Of a DNA stretch of 64,000 bases, positions 26,757-35,513 are shown piece by piece (the stretch's first letter is position 1; every line of letters begins with the position of its first letter). The notes below the pieces were generated by a model. That model worked only from the letters and a program-made list of their open reading frames with translations. It made no database searches and was not told where the DNA came from. The translations under genes and the position numbers were made by a program. The stretch comes from Hoeflea prorocentri (GTDB lineage: Bacteria > Pseudomonadota > Alphaproteobacteria > Rhizobiales > Rhizobiaceae). The stretch covers positions 1,116,001 through 1,180,000 of the forward strand of contig NZ_JAPJZI010000001.1 of NCBI RefSeq assembly GCF_027944115.1, in the 5' to 3' direction.

Positions 26757-29606
26757 TCAATTGGCCATCGCTTCAAGGCGCTCGGAAACCTTTTCCGGCG
26801 CTCCTTGGGACACAATCCGTCCGTGCTCCATCAAGAGTATTCTGTCGAAATCGTCCCAGCCGCCATTGTCTAGCGGTACACAGATGACACCCATATTGCG
26901 GGTGCCGTCCTGTTTGCCCATTTCCACAATGGTGTGGACAATTCTCATCCGTTCCCCGGCTTCAAGTGCCGAGAGCGCCCGGTTAAGAATAACAATGTCG
27001 GGCTGTTTCAACAACGCGCGCACCAGTTTCAGTTTCTGAGCCTGATTGCTAGAAAGATTGCGTCCGCCGTTGCCGATGTCGAATGACAGGCCGACATGGA
27101 AGACCGTGTCCGCAACTCCGCAACTCTCAAGCAGTGTCTTGATGGATTTCAGTACACGCTCGCGCGCGCCGATGCGGCGTGAATCGATCCGGCCGAAAAG
27201 GATATTGTCCAGGACGGACAGGGAAGGGTTGAAGCGGTCGGGATCGTGGAAAGCGACCGCATCGTTTTCCTGTTTGTCCAGCTCTTCGCGCAGCGTCTTG
27301 CGCGCCGCCAGAAACTGGTCCTGCAATTGCTGATCGACCAATCCGAAACGCGTCTGGGCCTCGCAGTAGTCGAAGGCCAGATCCAACATGGCTTCCAAAT
27401 CGGCCTCGCTGGCATCGGACATCTTTTTGCCGGAGAGTTTTTCCAGGGCGAGTTTCATTTCCTGAAGGCGTTCAGGCGAGGGGCCGCCCGAGCGCTGCAA
27501 CAGCGTGCTGTCTTCTGCCAGATCGCCGAACAGTTCGACATTGTTGCGTGCAATCTCAAGGCCGATGTCAAAGAGGCGCGACAGAAGCCCCATTTCATTC
27601 AAAAGTTTTCTGACCATCCGGTTTGCCGGCAAGCCTTCCTGGCTGAAGGACTCGTCCACGGATGTGCCGAAAATCAGGTTCTCGCCTATGGTCAGTTGAT
27701 GGCTGTATTTTTCGGGATCGAACAGCTCGACAGCACCCCTGGAGCTTTCCCCCGATTGATTGTCAGCAAACTGGCGTCTTGCCTCCATGATGCCCGAGAT
27801 CACCGTCTCGTCCGCGTTTGCCTCGAGCCGGCGCAGCAGCCCGTATTCGAGGACGTCTTCATAAAGGTCGACGCTGTGCATGATTGAAAGCAAACGGTCG
27901 GCGATCTCACCGGTCGGCCACTCCACATTCACTTCTGCCCCGAAGCTCGGATCCTTCACTTCGCCGGCTTTTGCCGATATCGGTTCGTTTTCATAGGGGC
28001 TGAATGCCGCTCCCGATCCGTCTTCCCCAAGGATCGGCGGTGCATCGCCGGTAAAGGGCAGGGTCTCTGCGAGGGCGGAACGAAGGCTGCCCCCTGCAAA
28101 GAAGATATTGCTGTCGGCATAGCCGATGCGCTGGCCCGTCTGCCTTTCAGGTACGGATCTCAGATCCTCTCCGTCGAGGGTGATGTGACCCGAACTTGTG
28201 ACCAGGAGCCTTGCCAGAACCTCGGCGACATATTCGGCACCTGAATCGGCATTGCCGACAATCGCGAGTGCTTCGTTGCGCGAAATCGAATTGGTGAAAT
28301 CCTGGATCACGGGCTGCTCCTGGGAATCCAGAACGGTCACGTGATCCAGTTCAAACCCGTCCCTTATCGGATCGGCCGGTTTGTCGCCGGGCTCCTGACG
28401 GGCTCCTGGCATAATCGGCGTGTTGGCAAAATCCTCAACGGCCTGTTCGTAGCGAATCTGGTTCAACAGGCGTTGCTGGTCCCAGTCGATGATGCCTTTG
28501 ATCGGGGAGGGCAGGTCCTTATAGGCGGCGATGGAGGCGACGAGCGCGCCTAGATCCATGCGGCCGGTGATAACCAGGTAGCCGCCCAGAAGATAGAAGA
28601 TGAAGGCCAGGAACTGGATCAGGAAATTGTTGAGGAACTTGACCTGGAACTTACGCTGATAGAGCTCGAAACGGATGACCACAATGCGCCGGAGCATCTG
28701 CCAGATGTTGGAACGTGCGCGGTTTGAGGTGCCGTGCAGGTGGACATCGTCCATGCCTTGTACGAATTCACCGATCCTGCCGGACAGTTTACGTGCCGTT
28801 TGCTGGCGCTGGCGTCCGAGTTCCAGCAGCCGGCGGCGAAGCCGCGGGATGATCCATGCCTGAAAGAGGACGATCACCAGGGTAATAACCCCGAACATGG
28901 TGTTTTGCAGGAACAGGAAGGTCAGGCCTGTCAGTGCTTGCGCACCGAGAAACACCGGGGCCGAGAACGCATCGCCGAAAAACTGCCCGAGCGGCTCGAC
29001 TTCGTCCTTGATGACACTGGTTATCTCCGAAGGCTTGACGCTTCGCGCCTTTGCGATGGGATAACGCAGGACACGGTCGAACAGTTCGTAGCGCAGGCGA
29101 CGCAGGAGTTTTTCGCCAAGCTTGCCCTTGTAGGTGTTGATGTAGAGCTTGAACCAGCCGTTGAGGGCAACGGCGACCAGAAAGCCCAGCGCCAACGCGA
29201 TGAGCATTTGCTGGCGGTCGAGTTGCAATCCGCCGAAGAGATTTATCGTCTGCCCGAAAAGCGTATCGGCAAAGGGCAGATCGATGGACAGGAAAGGCTG
29301 TGTTGCCTGGGGCGAATCAAAACCGTCTCCCTGAATCGGGCCATTGACGATGAGCTTTGGCAACTGAAGCATCTGAAAATAGACCGGCATGGAGACCAGG
29401 ACCACGACAAAGATCCAGACCTGCTGCTTGCGCGAGTGATCCCAGATGTATCGAAGAAGATTACGCTGCAAGGTTGTCCTCAGTTGCGTGGCACGGCCGC
29501 CGCCCCGGATTGCCCGATGGAACAGCGCCTGAACCCTTGACCGAAGGCATGACCAAGTCAAGACGGGCTGCCAAAGGGTCGGGTCCAAAATAACCGTTAT
29601 CGGCAT
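26757..29606 (-). CDS. ABC-exporter-like protein with degenerate, duplicated nucleotide-binding domain
   Basis: The product is about 949 residues. The N-terminal half is an ABC exporter membrane domain with hydrophobic segments near residues 63-80, 134-152, 219-253 and 328-346. The C-terminal ATPase domain has lost its catalytic residues: the Walker A position reads GNADSGAEY (no Lys, near 451), the signature is NLSSNQ (near 850), Walker B is VILNRALSAL (no Asp-Glu, near 872) and the H-loop His is absent (VICVPLDNG). About 270 extra residues lie between Walker A and signature, including two copies of a D-P-x-x-[YF]...N-[IL]-[LI]-F-G segment. Start uncertain: ATG 29606, or a TTG at 29471 behind GAGGA. 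Likely a non-hydrolysing relative paired with the adjacent cNMP protein. Confidence 0.8.
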   Translation of the reverse strand: MPITVILDPTLWQPVLTWSCLRSRVQALFHRAIRGGGRATQLRTTLQRNLLRYIWDHSRKQQVWIFVVVLVSMPVYFQMLQLPKLIVNGPIQGDGFDSPQATQPFLSIDLPFADTLFGQTINLFGGLQLDRQQMLIALALGFLVAVALNGWFKLYINTYKGKLGEKLLRRLRYELFDRVLRYPIAKARSVKPSEITSVIKDEVEPLGQFFGDAFSAPVFLGAQALTGLTFLFLQNTMFGVITLVIVLFQAWIIPRLRRRLLELGRQRQQTARKLSGRIGEFVQGMDDVHLHGTSNRARSNIWQMLRRIVVIRFELYQRKFQVKFLNNFLIQFLAFIFYLLGGYLVITGRMDLGALVASIAAYKDLPSPIKGIIDWDQQRLLNQIRYEQAVEDFANTPIMPGARQEPGDKPADPIRDGFELDHVTVLDSQEQPVIQDFTNSISRNEALAIVGNADSGAEYVAEVLARLLVTSSGHITLDGEDLRSVPERQTGQRIGYADSNIFFAGGSLRSALAETLPFTGDAPPILGEDGSGAAFSPYENEPISAKAGEVKDPSFGAEVNVEWPTGEIADRLLSIMHSVDLYEDVLEYGLLRRLEANADETVISGIMEARRQFADNQSGESSRGAVELFDPEKYSHQLTIGENLIFGTSVDESFSQEGLPANRMVRKLLNEMGLLSRLFDIGLEIARNNVELFGDLAEDSTLLQRSGGPSPERLQEMKLALEKLSGKKMSDASEADLEAMLDLAFDYCEAQTRFGLVDQQLQDQFLAARKTLREELDKQENDAVAFHDPDRFNPSLSVLDNILFGRIDSRRIGARERVLKSIKTLLESCGVADTVFHVGLSFDIGNGGRNLSSNQAQKLKLVRALLKQPDIVILNRALSALEAGERMRIVHTIVEMGKQDGTRNMGVICVPLDNGGWDDFDRILLMEHGRIVSQGAPEKVSERLEAMAN

Positions 29607-29765
29607 TTTTTTACCCGGTTTCCCTCGGCCTTGCAAAACAAACCGTTGGCTCAATTGGCGGCGGCGGTGGATGCGCGCGGCGTTCGCACGGGGTTCTTGT
29701 CGTTCGGACAGTTTTGGACGCATAGTCAGCCGACAACATCAAACAGTATTGGCAGGTTGAATCTT

Positions 29766-30434
29766 ATGAACGTATCGGATGCACTCACGTCCCGAATTGC
29801 GTGCCGCGCTTTTAAGCCGGACCCCGTGCCTGAGGAGACGGTTCGCACCATACTTGAGACTGCCAGGCAGGCACCTTCCGGCGGCAATCTGCAGCCCTGG
29901 CATGTCTACGTTCTGTCAGGCGCGTCGCTTTCCGGGCTGATTGCGGATGTTGGCGAACGCTCTATTGCAACGCCGCGCGGGGCGCCGACACAATACGAGA
30001 TCTATCCGAAATCACTGAAAGAACCCTATTCATCCCGCCGCTTCAAATGCGGCGAGGATCTTTATGCCACGCTCGGCATTTCGCGGGAGGACAAGGCGGG
30101 CAGGGTCGCGCAATTCATGCGCAATTACGCCTTTTTCGGAGCGCCGGTTGGCCTGTTCATTTACCTCGACCGAACCATGGGTCCGCCGCAATGGGCCGAT
30201 ACCGGGATTTTTCTTCAGAGCATCATGCTTCTGGCGCGTGAGTACGGGCTTCATACCTGCCCGCAGGAGGCCTGGGCCGTTTGGCATGAAGCCGTGTCCG
30301 CCCATCTTGATCCACCGGATGAGTGGATGCTGTTTTGCGGTATGGCTCTTGGCTACATGGATGAGGACGCGCCCGTGAACACCCTGCGTACCGAGCGGGC
30401 GGGCGTCAGTGAGTTTGCAACATTCCTCAGATAG
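29766..30434 (+). CDS. Nitroreductase family protein
   Basis: The 222-residue FMN flavoprotein has the N-terminal family block SRIACRAFKPDPVPEETVRTILETARQAPSGGNLQPWHVYV (residues 10-51), where the Arg and the PSGGNLQPW loop bind FMN, and a C-terminal CGMALGYMDEDAPVN. Enzymes of this kind use NAD(P)H to reduce nitroaromatics, quinones or enones; the natural substrate is unknown. The start at 29766 is where family similarity begins; the longer in-frame reading overlaps the divergent ABC-like gene and is unlikely. It ends 9 bases before the convergent Dpp-type operon. Confidence 0.9.
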   Translation: MNVSDALTSRIACRAFKPDPVPEETVRTILETARQAPSGGNLQPWHVYVLSGASLSGLIADVGERSIATPRGAPTQYEIYPKSLKEPYSSRRFKCGEDLYATLGISREDKAGRVAQFMRNYAFFGAPVGLFIYLDRTMGPPQWADTGIFLQSIMLLAREYGLHTCPQEAWAVWHEAVSAHLDPPDEWMLFCGMALGYMDEDAPVNTLRTERAGVSEFATFLR

Positions 30435-30443
30435 GGCCTTTGG

Positions 30444-31358
30444 TTAGCGCAGCCTGGGATTGAGTGCGTCCCGCAACCAGTCGCCAAGCAGGTTGACGGA
30501 CAGTGCAAGCAGCAGTAGCGCCACCGACGGGAAAAGCAGGATCCACCATTCGCCGGAGAACAGAAAACCCTGGCCGATGCGGATCAGGGTTCCGAGCGAC
30601 GGCTGGGTGGGCGGTGCGCCGACGCCCAGAAACGAAAGGGTCGCTTCGGCAATGATCGCCAGGGCGAGGCTGATGGTCGCGATGACCAGAACCGGGCTGA
30701 GAACGTTCGGCAGGATATGACGCAACATGACGGCAAACGGGCTCCGGCCGATCAGTTTCGCCGCCTGGACATATTCCTTGTTCTTTTCAACCAGTGTCGC
30801 GCCGCGCACAACGCGCGCAAACTGAACCCAATCGGAAAGCCCGATGGCAAGGATCAGCACCCAGATCGCCATCTGGTCGCGCATGTCGACCGGTGTGAAG
30901 CCCTTGGCGATTCCAAAGATGAGCATGGCAACGAGAATGGCGGGAAAGGTCAGCTGTATATCGGCAATGCGCATGATGACCGCATCGGTCCAGCCGCCGA
31001 GATAACCGGCCAGAAGACCCGTGCTTACGCCCAGAACCATTGCAAACAGCACCGCCATGAAGCCGACGAAAAGAGAAACACGCATGCCGTAAAGAATGGT
31101 TGAGAACATGTCGCGACCCTGACCGTCCGTACCGAGAAAGAAGGAATCGCCGGTAAAGGCGTTGGGTGTCATGGGGGCCGAAAACCCGTTCATCAGGTTC
31201 AATGTTGATGGATCATAAGGATCATGCGGGGCGATGAGCGGCGCAAACAGCGCCCCAAGAATGAGAGTTGTCACCACCAGGGTCGAAACCATCGCCAATG
31301 GAGAGCGGCGGAAAGACCACAGGAAATCCGATTGCCAGGCGGTTGCCAGTACGCTCAT
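30444..31358 (-). CDS. ABC transporter permease, DppC/OppC type
   Basis: The roughly 304-residue permease has the OppC_N segment at its start (SVLATAWQSDFLWSFRRSPLAMVS), the Asp-Gly-Gln-Gly-Arg-Asp loop LGTDGQGRDMFS, and a BPD loop around QAAKLIGRSPFAVMLRHILPN. It is the inner-membrane partner of the DppB-type protein upstream; the two genes overlap as TGATG at 31358. The open frame extends upstream to 31868, but that extension is the shadow of the DppB gene. No ATPase gene follows: the next gene is the convergent nitroreductase. Confidence 0.92.
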   Translation of the reverse strand: MSVLATAWQSDFLWSFRRSPLAMVSTLVVTTLILGALFAPLIAPHDPYDPSTLNLMNGFSAPMTPNAFTGDSFFLGTDGQGRDMFSTILYGMRVSLFVGFMAVLFAMVLGVSTGLLAGYLGGWTDAVIMRIADIQLTFPAILVAMLIFGIAKGFTPVDMRDQMAIWVLILAIGLSDWVQFARVVRGATLVEKNKEYVQAAKLIGRSPFAVMLRHILPNVLSPVLVIATISLALAIIAEATLSFLGVGAPPTQPSLGTLIRIGQGFLFSGEWWILLFPSVALLLLALSVNLLGDWLRDALNPRLR

Positions 31359-32344
31359 CAGCCCTTGGCCTCCGCAACGCCCTCTGTCCGCAGCCGTGGA
31401 TCGACGGCAAAATAAAGCAGGTCGACAATCAGATTGATGGCAACGAACATGACGGAGATGAGCAGCAGATAGGCCGCCATGACCGGAATGTCGACAAACT
31501 GGATTGCATTGACGAACAGCAAGCCGACGCCGGGCCATTGAAACACCGTCTCGGTGATGATGGCGAAAGCGATGATGGACCCGAGCTGCAGCCCGGTTAC
31601 CGTGATTACCGGCACAAGGGTGTTTTTCAAAGCATGGCGAAAATGCACAACCCGGTCGGGCAGGCCACGCGCCCGGGCGAAGCGAATATAGTCCTGGCGC
31701 AAGACCTCCAGCATTTCCGAGCGGACAAGTCGCATGATCAGCGTCATCTGATAAAGACCGAGGGTGATTGCCGGCAGGATCAGGGCCTTGAGGCCGGACT
31801 CGGTAAGAAAACCGGTCGTCCAGCTGCCGACCTTTACGGTTTCTCCGCGGCCGAAGCTCGGCAGCCATCCAAGTTCGACCGAGAACAGGTAGATCAGCAA
31901 TATTCCGATCAGGAAGGTCGGCAGCGAAACGCCGATCAGCGACAGGCCCATGATGATATTGGCCGCCAGCCCATTTCGCCTTATGGCGGTGAAGACACCC
32001 ATCACAATACCGATCGTAATCGCCAGCAGGCCCGATACGGCCGCCAGTTCCAGCGTCGCTGGTGCGCGTTCAGCCAGAATGTCGGCAACGGGCCGGCCCT
32101 GCCGGTAGCTGACGCCGAAGTCGCCGTGTGCCGCATTGCGCATGAACTTGTAATACTGGACGGGAAAGGGCTCATCGAGACCGAGCTGCGTGCGCAGTCG
32201 CTCAACGTCCGCCTCGGTGCGTTCCTGGCCGAGCATATTGTCGATCGGGTCGCCAACGAAACGAAACATGGAAAACGCAACCAGGCCGACGATGAATAGA
32301 ACGACGACCGCCTGGAAGGTACGTTTTATCGCGTAGGCCAGCAT
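31358..32344 (-). CDS. ABC transporter permease, DppB/OppB type
   Basis: The 328-residue protein shows the DppB pattern: an N-terminal helix, then a periplasmic loop with QLGLDEPFPVQYYKFMRNAAHGDFG, followed by five helices and the motif QDYIRFARARGLPDRVVHFRHALKN with the EAA-like coupling helix. The end FQWPGVGLLFVNAI-type segment is typical for peptide and nickel permeases. It starts 13 bases after the binding-protein gene and overlaps DppC. The imported ligand is not evident. Confidence 0.93.
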   Translation of the reverse strand: MLAYAIKRTFQAVVVLFIVGLVAFSMFRFVGDPIDNMLGQERTEADVERLRTQLGLDEPFPVQYYKFMRNAAHGDFGVSYRQGRPVADILAERAPATLELAAVSGLLAITIGIVMGVFTAIRRNGLAANIIMGLSLIGVSLPTFLIGILLIYLFSVELGWLPSFGRGETVKVGSWTTGFLTESGLKALILPAITLGLYQMTLIMRLVRSEMLEVLRQDYIRFARARGLPDRVVHFRHALKNTLVPVITVTGLQLGSIIAFAIITETVFQWPGVGLLFVNAIQFVDIPVMAAYLLLISVMFVAINLIVDLLYFAVDPRLRTEGVAEAKG

Positions 32345-32357
32345 GGGTTGGCCTTGA

Positions 32358-33923
32358 TCAGTTGACGTTCACCCATCTGAGGATAAAGAAATTGTCCGGG
32401 CGTTGCGTCATGTCGATATTGCTTCTGGAACCCCAGACGAGCGGCTGGACGTAAAGCGGCACATAGGCCGTTTCGTCACGTAGGATTGTTGCTGTCTCGT
32501 CAAGCATAGCCTGACGCTTGGCATCATCGATTTCCGACTGGATCATTGGCAACAGAGTGTCGACGCGCTCGTTTGAGAAGCCTCCGAAATTCCAGGAGCC
32601 GAGTTTCTTTTCCGCATTGGGCGTTGCCATCAGGAAGCGGATTGGATGTTCGGCATCGAATGTCCCGGGCGACCAGCCGAGCAGGTACATGTCGTAATTG
32701 TCGGCGCGCAATTCCGGCCAGTAATTACGCACGGGCATGGCGTCCAGTTCGGCTTTCAGACCGATCTGCGCGAGCATGCCTACGACGCCCTGACAGACAG
32801 CCTCGTCGTTGAGATATCGGTCGTTCGGACATTTCAGCCCAAAGGAGAACCCGTCAGGAAATCCTGCTTCGGCGAGCAGGGCCTTGGCGCCCTCGATGTC
32901 GTAGGCAGGCCTGTCTCCAACCGCTTGCGAGTAACCGCGCATGGCCGGACTGACGAGCTGGTTTGCCGGCTCTGCATTGCCCCGCATGATGGTTGCGAGG
33001 ATCGCATCGACATTGACGGCCTTTGCCACTGCTTCGCGTACGCGCGCATCTTGGAACGGATTGGGCTTGCCTGCATCGCCGGTATATTTGATTTCATCGG
33101 CCTCGTGCCCGAAGCCGAGCATGATGACACGGGCCTCGATGCCCTGCAGTACCTTGACGTCATCACGCCCCTTGAGGCGTTCGGCATCCTGGATCGGGAC
33201 CGGGTTGATCATGTCAACATCGCCGGACAGCAGTGCGGCGACAGCTGTGGCCGGATTCTGGATCGGCGTGAATTCGGCCCGTGTGACGTTGTGTTCGGCC
33301 TCTCCCCACCAATCCGGGAAAGGCACCAGCACGGTTTTCAGTCCGGGCTGACGCTCGGCCACCATGAATGCACCGGTTCCGTTTGCGTTGAGCGTGGCAA
33401 AATTGCCTTCCTCCTTGTCGGGCCGCTCGGTGCCGTTGGCGGCTGCCCAGCCGGAATCCATGATCATCCAGTTGGCGATAGAGTCGGGAAAAATGGGATT
33501 GGGCTGATTGGTCATGAAGTCGACGGTATAATCGTCGACCACGCGGACCTCCGATACCGGTGCGAACCATGACGAGGTGTCGGCTTCTTCGCTGGATGCG
33601 CGCTCATAGGAAAATTTGACGTCTTCGGCGGTGAACTCCGATCCGTCATGGAACTTGACGCCTTCGCGCAGTTTGAAGCGCCAGCCTTCGCCCTGGCCGA
33701 TGGGTTCCCAACTGACCGCCAGCGCCGGTTCGATGCTCATATTCTTGTCGCGGCGAACAAGGCCTTCATAGACATTGTTGAGGAAGCCGAGAACAGGCGC
33801 GGAGTTGACCGCGTGCGGGTCCATCGTTTGCGGGTCGGTGACCGACGCCCAACGGAAGGTTTCCGCGTGTGTCGCCGAGCCTGCCAGCGCGAGAAAGAGA
33901 GATCCCAATATCAGTCGCTTCAT
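32358..33923 (-). CDS. ABC transporter substrate-binding protein, family 5 (Dpp/Opp type)
   Basis: The 521-residue protein begins with a Sec signal peptide (MKRLILGSLFLALAGSATHA, cleaved before ETFRW) and has the SBP_bac_5 landmarks: TMDPHAVNSAPVLGFLNNVYEGLV, WRFKLREGVKFHDGSEFTAEDVKFSYER and a C-terminal RDETAYVPLYVQP. It captures peptides or other small solutes in the periplasm and is the first gene of the three-gene importer cluster. No ATPase genes are attached, so ATP hydrolysis must come from a shared or distant ATPase pair. Confidence 0.93.
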   Translation of the reverse strand: MKRLILGSLFLALAGSATHAETFRWASVTDPQTMDPHAVNSAPVLGFLNNVYEGLVRRDKNMSIEPALAVSWEPIGQGEGWRFKLREGVKFHDGSEFTAEDVKFSYERASSEEADTSSWFAPVSEVRVVDDYTVDFMTNQPNPIFPDSIANWMIMDSGWAAANGTERPDKEEGNFATLNANGTGAFMVAERQPGLKTVLVPFPDWWGEAEHNVTRAEFTPIQNPATAVAALLSGDVDMINPVPIQDAERLKGRDDVKVLQGIEARVIMLGFGHEADEIKYTGDAGKPNPFQDARVREAVAKAVNVDAILATIMRGNAEPANQLVSPAMRGYSQAVGDRPAYDIEGAKALLAEAGFPDGFSFGLKCPNDRYLNDEAVCQGVVGMLAQIGLKAELDAMPVRNYWPELRADNYDMYLLGWSPGTFDAEHPIRFLMATPNAEKKLGSWNFGGFSNERVDTLLPMIQSEIDDAKRQAMLDETATILRDETAYVPLYVQPLVWGSRSNIDMTQRPDNFFILRWVNVN

Positions 33924-34233
33924 GACGCAATCCTTTTATGACGATCTGCCTGATACCGTTTTCTCAATAGTCATGGAACGGCGATCGAAATCAGGCAGGC
34001 TGTTACCCCTGCAAAGTGGCGGCGCCCGGTCTCCCGGTTGCTTCCGCCAGTCTTCATACCCCGGTCACCGTTATTTGGTTTGCCGAGGCACTGATTGGAC
34101 AATATGATTGTCTCACGGTGATGGGCAAGTCACCGGTGTGCAATCAAGTCGGCGCGCCGAATGCCTTTGTCCGCTTCAAAGGGCGAGTGTGTCGGGTTCG
34201 AGCGTTACGTAGGGTCAAAAGCGGAGGGGTAAT
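33924..34233. other. Intergenic region of 310 bases between divergent genes
   Basis: This gap separates the binding-protein gene (minus) and the Crp/Fnr gene (plus). It must hold promoters for both. The only clear element is the palindrome at 34098-34112. No TTGAC-type Crp/Fnr box and no small ORF with a ribosome site were found. Confidence 0.5.
34098..34112. promoter_or_regulatory. Palindrome GACAAT-ATG-ATTGTC upstream of the NnrR-like gene
   Basis: The 15-base element has perfect 6-base arms around a 3-base spacer, 122 bases before the Crp/Fnr ATG. It does not fit the TTGA-N6-TCAA pattern of the Crp/Fnr proteins encoded nearby, so another regulator, for example of iron or redox status, may act here. 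No named consensus is claimed. Confidence 0.4.
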
Positions 34234-34941
34234 ATGCAACAACCGGCCGATCGGCAGATAGCCATGGAATCCATTCTCTTGGCCACTGCACCTGCCGATG
34301 TTGCAAGCACCATCCTCGACCAGTCCGAGGCCCGCAGTTTTGAACGCGGTGCGACTATTTTTCTGCAGTCTGAGCCGGCCCACAGCGTCTATGTTGTTCT
34401 GGAGGGTTGGGTAAAATTGTTCCGGATATCACAGAACGGTGGCGAAGCCATTGTCAGCGTCATGACCAAGGGACAAAGCTTCGGAGAAGCAGTTGCCTTT
34501 CGCAATGACGCCTATCCGGTGACTGCGGAGGCAGCGACCGATTGCCGGCTGCTTCAGGTCCGCGCCAATCTGATCCTGACGATGATGAAATCGCGTCCGG
34601 AGGTTTGTCTGGCAATGCTGGCGTCGACCTACAAACATCTTCACGGACTTGTTGCGCAAATTGAGCAGTTAACGGCTCAAACGGGAGCCCAGAGGGTCGC
34701 TGAGTTTCTGCTTGAGCTTTGCCCGGTGGAGGAAGGCCCGTGTGCCGTCACGCTGCCCTATGACAAGGTGCTGATTGCCGGCAGGCTTGGCATGAAACCG
34801 GAGAGCCTGTCGCGTGCCTTTGCCCGCCTTCGTTCGGTCGGCGTCAAGATCAGCCAGAACCAGGCGGCAATTTCCGATGTCAGGCGGCTGCACACCTACG
34901 TCGAGTCCGACAGGGCCGATGCGTGGAACTGGGCACAATGA
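34234..34941 (+). CDS. Crp/Fnr family regulator, NnrR/Dnr-like
   Basis: The 235-residue protein has a sensor barrel (ERGATIFLQSEPAHSVYVVLEGWVKLFRIS) in which the cassette FGEAVAFRNDAYPVTAEA lacks the Arg required for cAMP, a dimer helix and the helix-turn-helix DKVLIAGRLGMKPESLSRAFARLRS with E-x-x-S-R contacts for TTGA half-sites. No iron-sulfur cysteine cluster is present. This fits the NO-responsive NnrR/Dnr group. It stands upstream of the nos block and overlaps the DUF4202 gene. It is the better candidate for the TTGAC-N4-GTCAA boxes of nosR and nnrS; this pairing is inference. Confidence 0.82.
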   Translation: MQQPADRQIAMESILLATAPADVASTILDQSEARSFERGATIFLQSEPAHSVYVVLEGWVKLFRISQNGGEAIVSVMTKGQSFGEAVAFRNDAYPVTAEAATDCRLLQVRANLILTMMKSRPEVCLAMLASTYKHLHGLVAQIEQLTAQTGAQRVAEFLLELCPVEEGPCAVTLPYDKVLIAGRLGMKPESLSRAFARLRSVGVKISQNQAAISDVRRLHTYVESDRADAWNWAQ

Positions 34942-35513
34942 GTGGGCGGTTTGAAACCGTCATTTCGGCAATCGATGCGGCGAATTCGGACGATCCGGCG
35001 TTAAAACACGATGGCAATGAGGAGATGCCCGCCGCGTTGCTCTATGGCCGCAGGATGTCAGCCGAGCTTGAACTTGTCGATCCGGGCGCAAGCGAGCTTT
35101 TGAAGGTCGCGGCGCGCGGCCAGCATATCGAACGCTGGAAAATGCCACGTAACAGCTATCCGGAGGGGCGTACAGGTTACCTCGCCTGGCGTAAGGCGCA
35201 GGCCGTCTTCCACGCACAGCGCGTTGGTCAGATCATGCGCGATGCGGGTTACGATGAGGCCGATTGCGACCGCGCGGGAACGCTTCTGCGAAAAGAGGGC
35301 ATCAAGCGTGATTGCGAGGTGCAGATGCTCGAAGATGTTATCTGCCTTGTGTTCCTGAAATGGTATTTCGCGGACTTTTCCAGGGAACATTCGTCGGAGA
35401 AAGTCTTCCGGATCGTTCAAAAGACAGCCCGCAAGATGTCCGATGAGGTCAGGACCCGCGTTCTTCGCGAGTTTGACTTGCCGGCTGACTTGCTGCCGGC
35501 GCTCCAAGCCTGA
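34938..35513 (+). CDS. DUF4202 domain protein
   Basis: The 191-residue protein matches DUF4202: residues 3-20 FETVISAIDAANSDDP, an ELEYxRRM-like start of the core (LLYGRRMSAELELVDPGASELLKVAARGQHIERWKMPRNSYPEGRTGYLAWR) and QMLEDVICLVFLKWYFADF. The H-x6-10-P-R-x-x-Y-P-x-G-R block suggests a metal or phosphate-binding HD-like site. Its ATG overlaps the Crp/Fnr stop (ATGA). Relatives often sit near denitrification or sulfur assimilation genes, but no activity is established. It is likely made together with the NO-type regulator. Confidence 0.8.
   Translation: MSGRFETVISAIDAANSDDPALKHDGNEEMPAALLYGRRMSAELELVDPGASELLKVAARGQHIERWKMPRNSYPEGRTGYLAWRKAQAVFHAQRVGQIMRDAGYDEADCDRAGTLLRKEGIKRDCEVQMLEDVICLVFLKWYFADFSREHSSEKVFRIVQKTARKMSDEVRTRVLREFDLPADLLPALQA

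Noticed and set aside
29631-29765. Longer start for the nitroreductase
   Set aside because: The extra 45 residues overlap the divergent ABC-like gene and do not resemble the family; similarity starts at MNVSDAL.
31359-31868. N-terminal extension of the DppC-type open frame
   Set aside because: The extension lies fully inside the DppB-type gene in another frame and reads as low-complexity Arg/His-rich sequence; family similarity begins at the ATG at 31358.
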